A DNA stretch of 64,000 nt from Flavobacterium succinicans (lineage in GTDB: Bacteria; Bacteroidota; Bacteroidia; Flavobacteriales; Flavobacteriaceae): the NCBI RefSeq assembly GCF_001662485.1, contig NZ_JMTM01000035.1, forward strand, positions 327,219 to 391,218, in the 5' to 3' direction. Every line of letters begins with the position of its first letter. Position 1 is the first letter of the stretch. The translations under genes were made by a program, and so were the position numbers. This document shows, one piece after another, positions 61,101-64,000 of this stretch. The notes beneath the pieces are model-generated. The model made no database searches. It was not told the DNA's origin and was given only the letters and a program-made list of their open reading frames with translations.

Positions 61101-61504
61101 CAGTTCACGAACAAAAAGACCCATTGCTTATTTACAAATTAGAAGCCTTCAACTTATTCCGTTCTATGTTAGATAATGTGAACAAAGAAGTAATTTCATT
61201 CTTGTTCAAAGGTGACTTACCAGCACAAGAAAATCAAAGAATTCAAGAAGCTAAAGAAGTAGCTCGTCCAAAAGACGATTACCAATTGAATAAAGACGAA
61301 ATCGAGAACAGCGAAAGTATCAATCGCGAGGCAGGACAAACACAAGCCCGTCAAGTGACTGAAACTATTGTTCGCGACCAGCCTAAAATTAATCGTAATG
61401 ACAATGTAACTATTCAAGAAATAGCTACTGGCAAAACAGAAACGATGAAATACAAAAAAGCTGAAAGCTTATTGGCAGCTGGAACTTGGGTTTTAGTAAG
61501 CTAA
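58160..61504 (+). CDS. secA: Preprotein translocase ATPase SecA
   Basis: The 1114-residue SecA is longer than the usual 830-900 residues because of insertions typical of Bacteroidota. It keeps [17 protein letters not shown] (Walker A), [37 protein letters not shown] (DEAD box), [8 protein letters not shown]-type insertion around residues 340-440, [10 protein letters not shown], and [13 protein letters not shown] with [15 protein letters not shown]-type motif [18 protein letters not shown]. The C-terminal tail lacks the CxCx8C zinc motif and ends [13 protein letters not shown]. It drives protein export through SecYEG. Confidence 0.99.
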   Translation: [1114 protein letters not shown]

Positions 61505-61523
61505 ATCCAATTTTATATAACAA

Positions 61524-61554
61524 AACAAAGGCTACCCAAAAGGTAGCCTTTGTT
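61524..61554 (+). terminator. Terminator-like hairpin after secA
   Basis: A perfect 13-bp stem (AACAAAGGCTACC with its complement) and a CAAAA loop. The T tract after it is short. Confidence 0.75.
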
Positions 61555-61678
61555 GTTTACAATCTCTTATATTATTGGTTTTTAGTACATTTTTAAAAAA
61601 ATCACTAAAAGTGGGTATTTTTTTGATTCTTTTACTTCCCTACATTTACTATCTATCCATCTTAACCTAAAATAAATT

Positions 61679-63859
61679 ATGGAAAAAAGTATTAAAAAGT
61701 ATCGCTATCACTATCTATTGAAAGCCAAATTGTTCGTTCTTACCCTATTTTTGTCATTAAGTAGCTGCGAATACGACACTGATCTGCATATAAGTCAAGC
61801 TAATACAACTAATCCGTTGCCTTTTGAAACTAAGGCTATGGCACTAAAAGATGTTCCAGAGGTCGATAACTATATTAAATCAATCATTGGTGATATTTCG
61901 CAAAAAGGAAAGACTAATAAATCAAATACAATTACACTCGATGCCACATTTGAAGTGGAAAAAATAGTAGAAACAATTGACACCCTCAACAATAAAAACT
62001 ACAACCTTCGCTTTACTTTCAAAGACACTCCAGAACATATTACTTACAATCTTATAGTCAATTTTTTGCCTAATGGCGAAAAACATGCCTTTGTGGAGAA
62101 ACATACTTGTAATCCTGAGTATTATTTAGCATACAGGAACAGTAAATATGATATCAAAAATTTCAAGGGTAAAGTTGAACTGTTTTATTACACCTCCTTT
62201 TTTGGTCAACCAAAAACAGATAGTAACGCTAAAACAAGTAAAGATCCTTGCCTACCTCAATATTATCCGAACGGAGACCCAATACCGTCAGTAAGTTCAT
62301 TTGTAGATGGGAGTAATCCCGATAGTTCCTCTGGTGGCTCTTCACCCTCGGGAGGATTTAGTTCCTCATATGGGAGTGCTGCCTGGTCAGCTACTAGTGG
62401 GTATGGTTTATCTGTACAGGTTATAGGTGACTCATCAAGCAACTCCACTGGATCAGGTACTGGAACGGGAACAGGTACAGGTACGGGTGTTGGGACAGCA
62501 ATAGGGGGTTTTATAACGACTACTGGCACAGCTATAGGCGATGCTTTAAACCAAGTTTGGCTATGGATCAGAAGTTTTGTTTGTAACTCTTGCAGTCCTA
62601 CTCAAAAAACAACTGCAGACCCATGCCCTACTATCGTCCCTGCGGGCTTTGCTACATTTATTTCGGAGCCTGAGCGACTTGCAATTATAAGGTCACAACT
62701 ACCATTAACCTTAGAACAATGGCAGTTTTTGCATGGTCAAGAAAGATTTATGCAATCCATCATTAGTTATCTTTCAAAAATACAATCTGACAATACGGAA
62801 GCTAAAAACTTTTTATCTTGGACTATCAGTTATCGTATGAAGAACCCTTCGGATATCTTATCCAATACCGTAATAAATCTATTAGATACTAATAAAGCTA
62901 GTCTTGAAAATATTAAAGAATTACTTGACCTAGCTAATTTTGAAGATAGTTATGCTGAAGATCATAAAAGCTTGGAAGCAAAAGCTGCATTAAATATAGT
63001 TTTACGATTGCTCCAAACAGACAATATTTTTAACATTGACACCCCTGCCGTTGACACCTTACTACAAAATGAATTAGTAAAAATCAACCCTGGATTTGGG
63101 ACAGCTGGTTTTATGATCAGATACAATACATTGGTGTTACAGGAAATGGCCATTATTATAACTAGTGAGTATCCTCCAGGTCATGTTTTTACTGCTTGGG
63201 ACTATACAAAAATATATTTTAAAGCAAGTTCTGAAGCCTTACATCTCGCTATGGATATTATGGGGATGGCACCAGGAATTGGCCCCATTTTTGACGTTAC
63301 CCATGCCGCTTGGTATGCTTTTAGTGGTGATTATAAAAATAGCGCGCTAAGTATAACCGCTGTGGTACCCTTTGCTGGCGATTGGACCACTGTGGCAAGA
63401 ATCGCTAAAAAAGTGTATAAAATAAACAATGGTGCTAATAGAGTTATCTTAAAAACCTATAAATTAGCCAATGGAACTATTAAATTTAGCAATCGTAGTC
63501 AATTAAGAAAAGTATTAGGTATAACAAGCTTAGCCATACATGCACATCACATTATTCCTTATGGATTAGCAAATCATAAATTAGTACAACTTGCAGCCAA
63601 GTACAGCGCAAAAGGCAAAAGCGCATGGCACATTAATGACATCCCAAATGGTATAGATATGATCGCTGACTTCCATTTGAATGGTCACAAAAAATATTCA
63701 GAAAAAATTTTCGCAAGATTGGAGAAATTACTTGAGAGATCACAGGGAAATATAGAAATAGCCTATGATCTCTTAACAGAATACACTACTACGATTAAAA
63801 AGACAATTGAAACAAACCGTAACCTTTCATTAGGTGAAATAGCCGATCTAATTCCTTAA
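61679..63859 (+). CDS. Lipoprotein polymorphic toxin with C-terminal AHH (HNH/EndoVII-fold) nuclease domain
   Basis: The 726-residue protein has a lipobox with cysteine 30 (LSLSSCEYD). Residues 50-200 are a beta-rich region; about 210-290 are a Ser/Gly/Thr linker with a GTGTGTGTG run. A helical middle precedes a pretoxin-like hydrophobic segment, MDIMGMAPGIGPIFDVTHAAWYAFSGDYKNSALSI (about 540-575). The C-terminus holds the AHH nuclease: HAHHIIPYG (621-629), HINDIPNGID (651-660) and HLNGHKKYSE (666-675). Such domains cut DNA or RNA in rival cells. A probable immunity gene follows after 11 bp. Secretion route unknown. Confidence 0.88.
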   Translation: MEKSIKKYRYHYLLKAKLFVLTLFLSLSSCEYDTDLHISQANTTNPLPFETKAMALKDVPEVDNYIKSIIGDISQKGKTNKSNTITLDATFEVEKIVETIDTLNNKNYNLRFTFKDTPEHITYNLIVNFLPNGEKHAFVEKHTCNPEYYLAYRNSKYDIKNFKGKVELFYYTSFFGQPKTDSNAKTSKDPCLPQYYPNGDPIPSVSSFVDGSNPDSSSGGSSPSGGFSSSYGSAAWSATSGYGLSVQVIGDSSSNSTGSGTGTGTGTGTGVGTAIGGFITTTGTAIGDALNQVWLWIRSFVCNSCSPTQKTTADPCPTIVPAGFATFISEPERLAIIRSQLPLTLEQWQFLHGQERFMQSIISYLSKIQSDNTEAKNFLSWTISYRMKNPSDILSNTVINLLDTNKASLENIKELLDLANFEDSYAEDHKSLEAKAALNIVLRLLQTDNIFNIDTPAVDTLLQNELVKINPGFGTAGFMIRYNTLVLQEMAIIITSEYPPGHVFTAWDYTKIYFKASSEALHLAMDIMGMAPGIGPIFDVTHAAWYAFSGDYKNSALSITAVVPFAGDWTTVARIAKKVYKINNGANRVILKTYKLANGTIKFSNRSQLRKVLGITSLAIHAHHIIPYGLANHKLVQLAAKYSAKGKSAWHINDIPNGIDMIADFHLNGHKKYSEKIFARLEKLLERSQGNIEIAYDLLTEYTTTIKKTIETNRNLSLGEIADLIP

Positions 63860-63870
63860 AAATAACGAAA

Positions 63871-64000
63871 ATGAAATATTATAGACTTAGACATTCTCTC
63901 GAAAAAAAAGAATTAGGACATTATACCCAGATACAAAAAACCACATGGGACGGCAGACCCTATGATGATGGTGCCTTTGGCACTCAAGGATTGTTTAATC
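63871..64000 (+). CDS. Probable immunity protein, 3' truncated by window
   Basis: An open frame from ATG 63871 runs to the window end: MKYYRLRHSLEKKELGHYTQ, then QKTTWDGRPYDDGAFG. It starts 11 bp after the toxin stop. MKYYRL-type starts occur in Imm11-like immunity proteins, so that family is possible but not shown by 43 residues. The position right behind a polymorphic toxin is the main evidence. Confidence 0.6.
   Translation, partial: MKYYRLRHSLEKKELGHYTQIQKTTWDGRPYDDGAFGTQGLFN

Noticed and set aside
62263..62529. Minus-strand ORF with PVPVPV residues
   Set aside because: It is the complement of the GT-rich linker of the toxin gene; low complexity and no start or family support.
1..64000. 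tRNA, rRNA and known riboswitches
   Set aside because: All gaps were read for cloverleaf ends and for TPP/cobalamin/SAM-like conserved boxes; none was found by eye, though a covariance search would be decisive.

Overview
The window is chromosomal DNA of a Bacteroidota bacterium, most likely a Flavobacterium or close relative (inference). The DNA is AT-rich. Shine-Dalgarno sites are not evident, and promoters of the TTG - 17 to 23 bp - TAnnTTTG kind recur. Lineage-typical genes include the bacillithiol enzyme BshC, DUF4295 beside rpmB and rpmG, a long SecA, a PCMD-domain lipoprotein and a PycTM-type protein. No tRNA, rRNA, CRISPR array, IS element or complete prophage was seen.

Layout. 1-4.1 kb: the 3' part of a NuoL/DabB-like proton-channel gene followed by a SulP anion transporter (possible bicarbonate uptake), then two exported proteins. 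4.2-9.0 kb: a pRiA4b ORF-3-like protein, a 23S-intervening-sequence/Avd-like four-helix-bundle gene bracketed by inverted TTAAAC arrays, a nucleoid-associated protein and a large GAF protein. 9.0-12.4 kb: an AT-rich accessory stretch with a structured repeat, a DUF2971-like orphan, a RusA-like nuclease, a DUF3784 protein and a hydrolase, with related intergenic motifs. 12.4-24.8 kb: exported proteins, an HD-PycTM protein, a very large phosphoesterase / kinase-like / Omp85-barrel fusion, a DUF1573 protein, and a histidine kinase/response regulator pair ahead of an outer-membrane/PCMD pair. 24.8-34.7 kb, minus strand: a three-gene biotin-dependent acyl-CoA carboxylase operon, a B12-binding radical SAM protein carrying two in-frame repeat insertions, a hydrolase, SdpI/SdpR and an MHS-family MFS transporter. 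34.8-40.8 kb: bshC, an HGSNAT-like membrane acyltransferase, ndk, a DUF721 protein and a serine hydrolase. 40.8-48.6 kb, minus strand: housekeeping genes (ftsY with a previously overlooked small membrane ORF, DUF4295, rpmG, rpmB, cinA, Hpt, FAH family, DnaQ-like exonuclease, 2-oxoacid dehydrogenase E2, glycosyltransferase). 48.7-61.5 kb, plus strand: an exported paralogue of the 18 kb lipoprotein, an ABC-F ATPase, FKBP, methyltransferase, LolD-like ATPase, M16 protease, PduO-type adenosyltransferase, DUF2795 and secA. 61.7-64 kb: a lipoprotein polymorphic toxin with a C-terminal AHH nuclease and the start of its probable immunity gene.

Connections. The acyl-CoA carboxylase (propionyl-CoA to methylmalonyl-CoA is the likely reaction) and the cobalamin adenosyltransferase fit one methylmalonyl-CoA pathway, although no mutase gene lies here. 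The most notable unexplained items are the tripartite phosphoesterase/kinase-like/Omp85 protein, a three-copy dispersed repeat whose hairpin is kept while its stem sequence changes, the repeat-bracketed Avd-like gene whose repeat also sits in frame inside the radical SAM gene, and the lipid-anchored AHH toxin.
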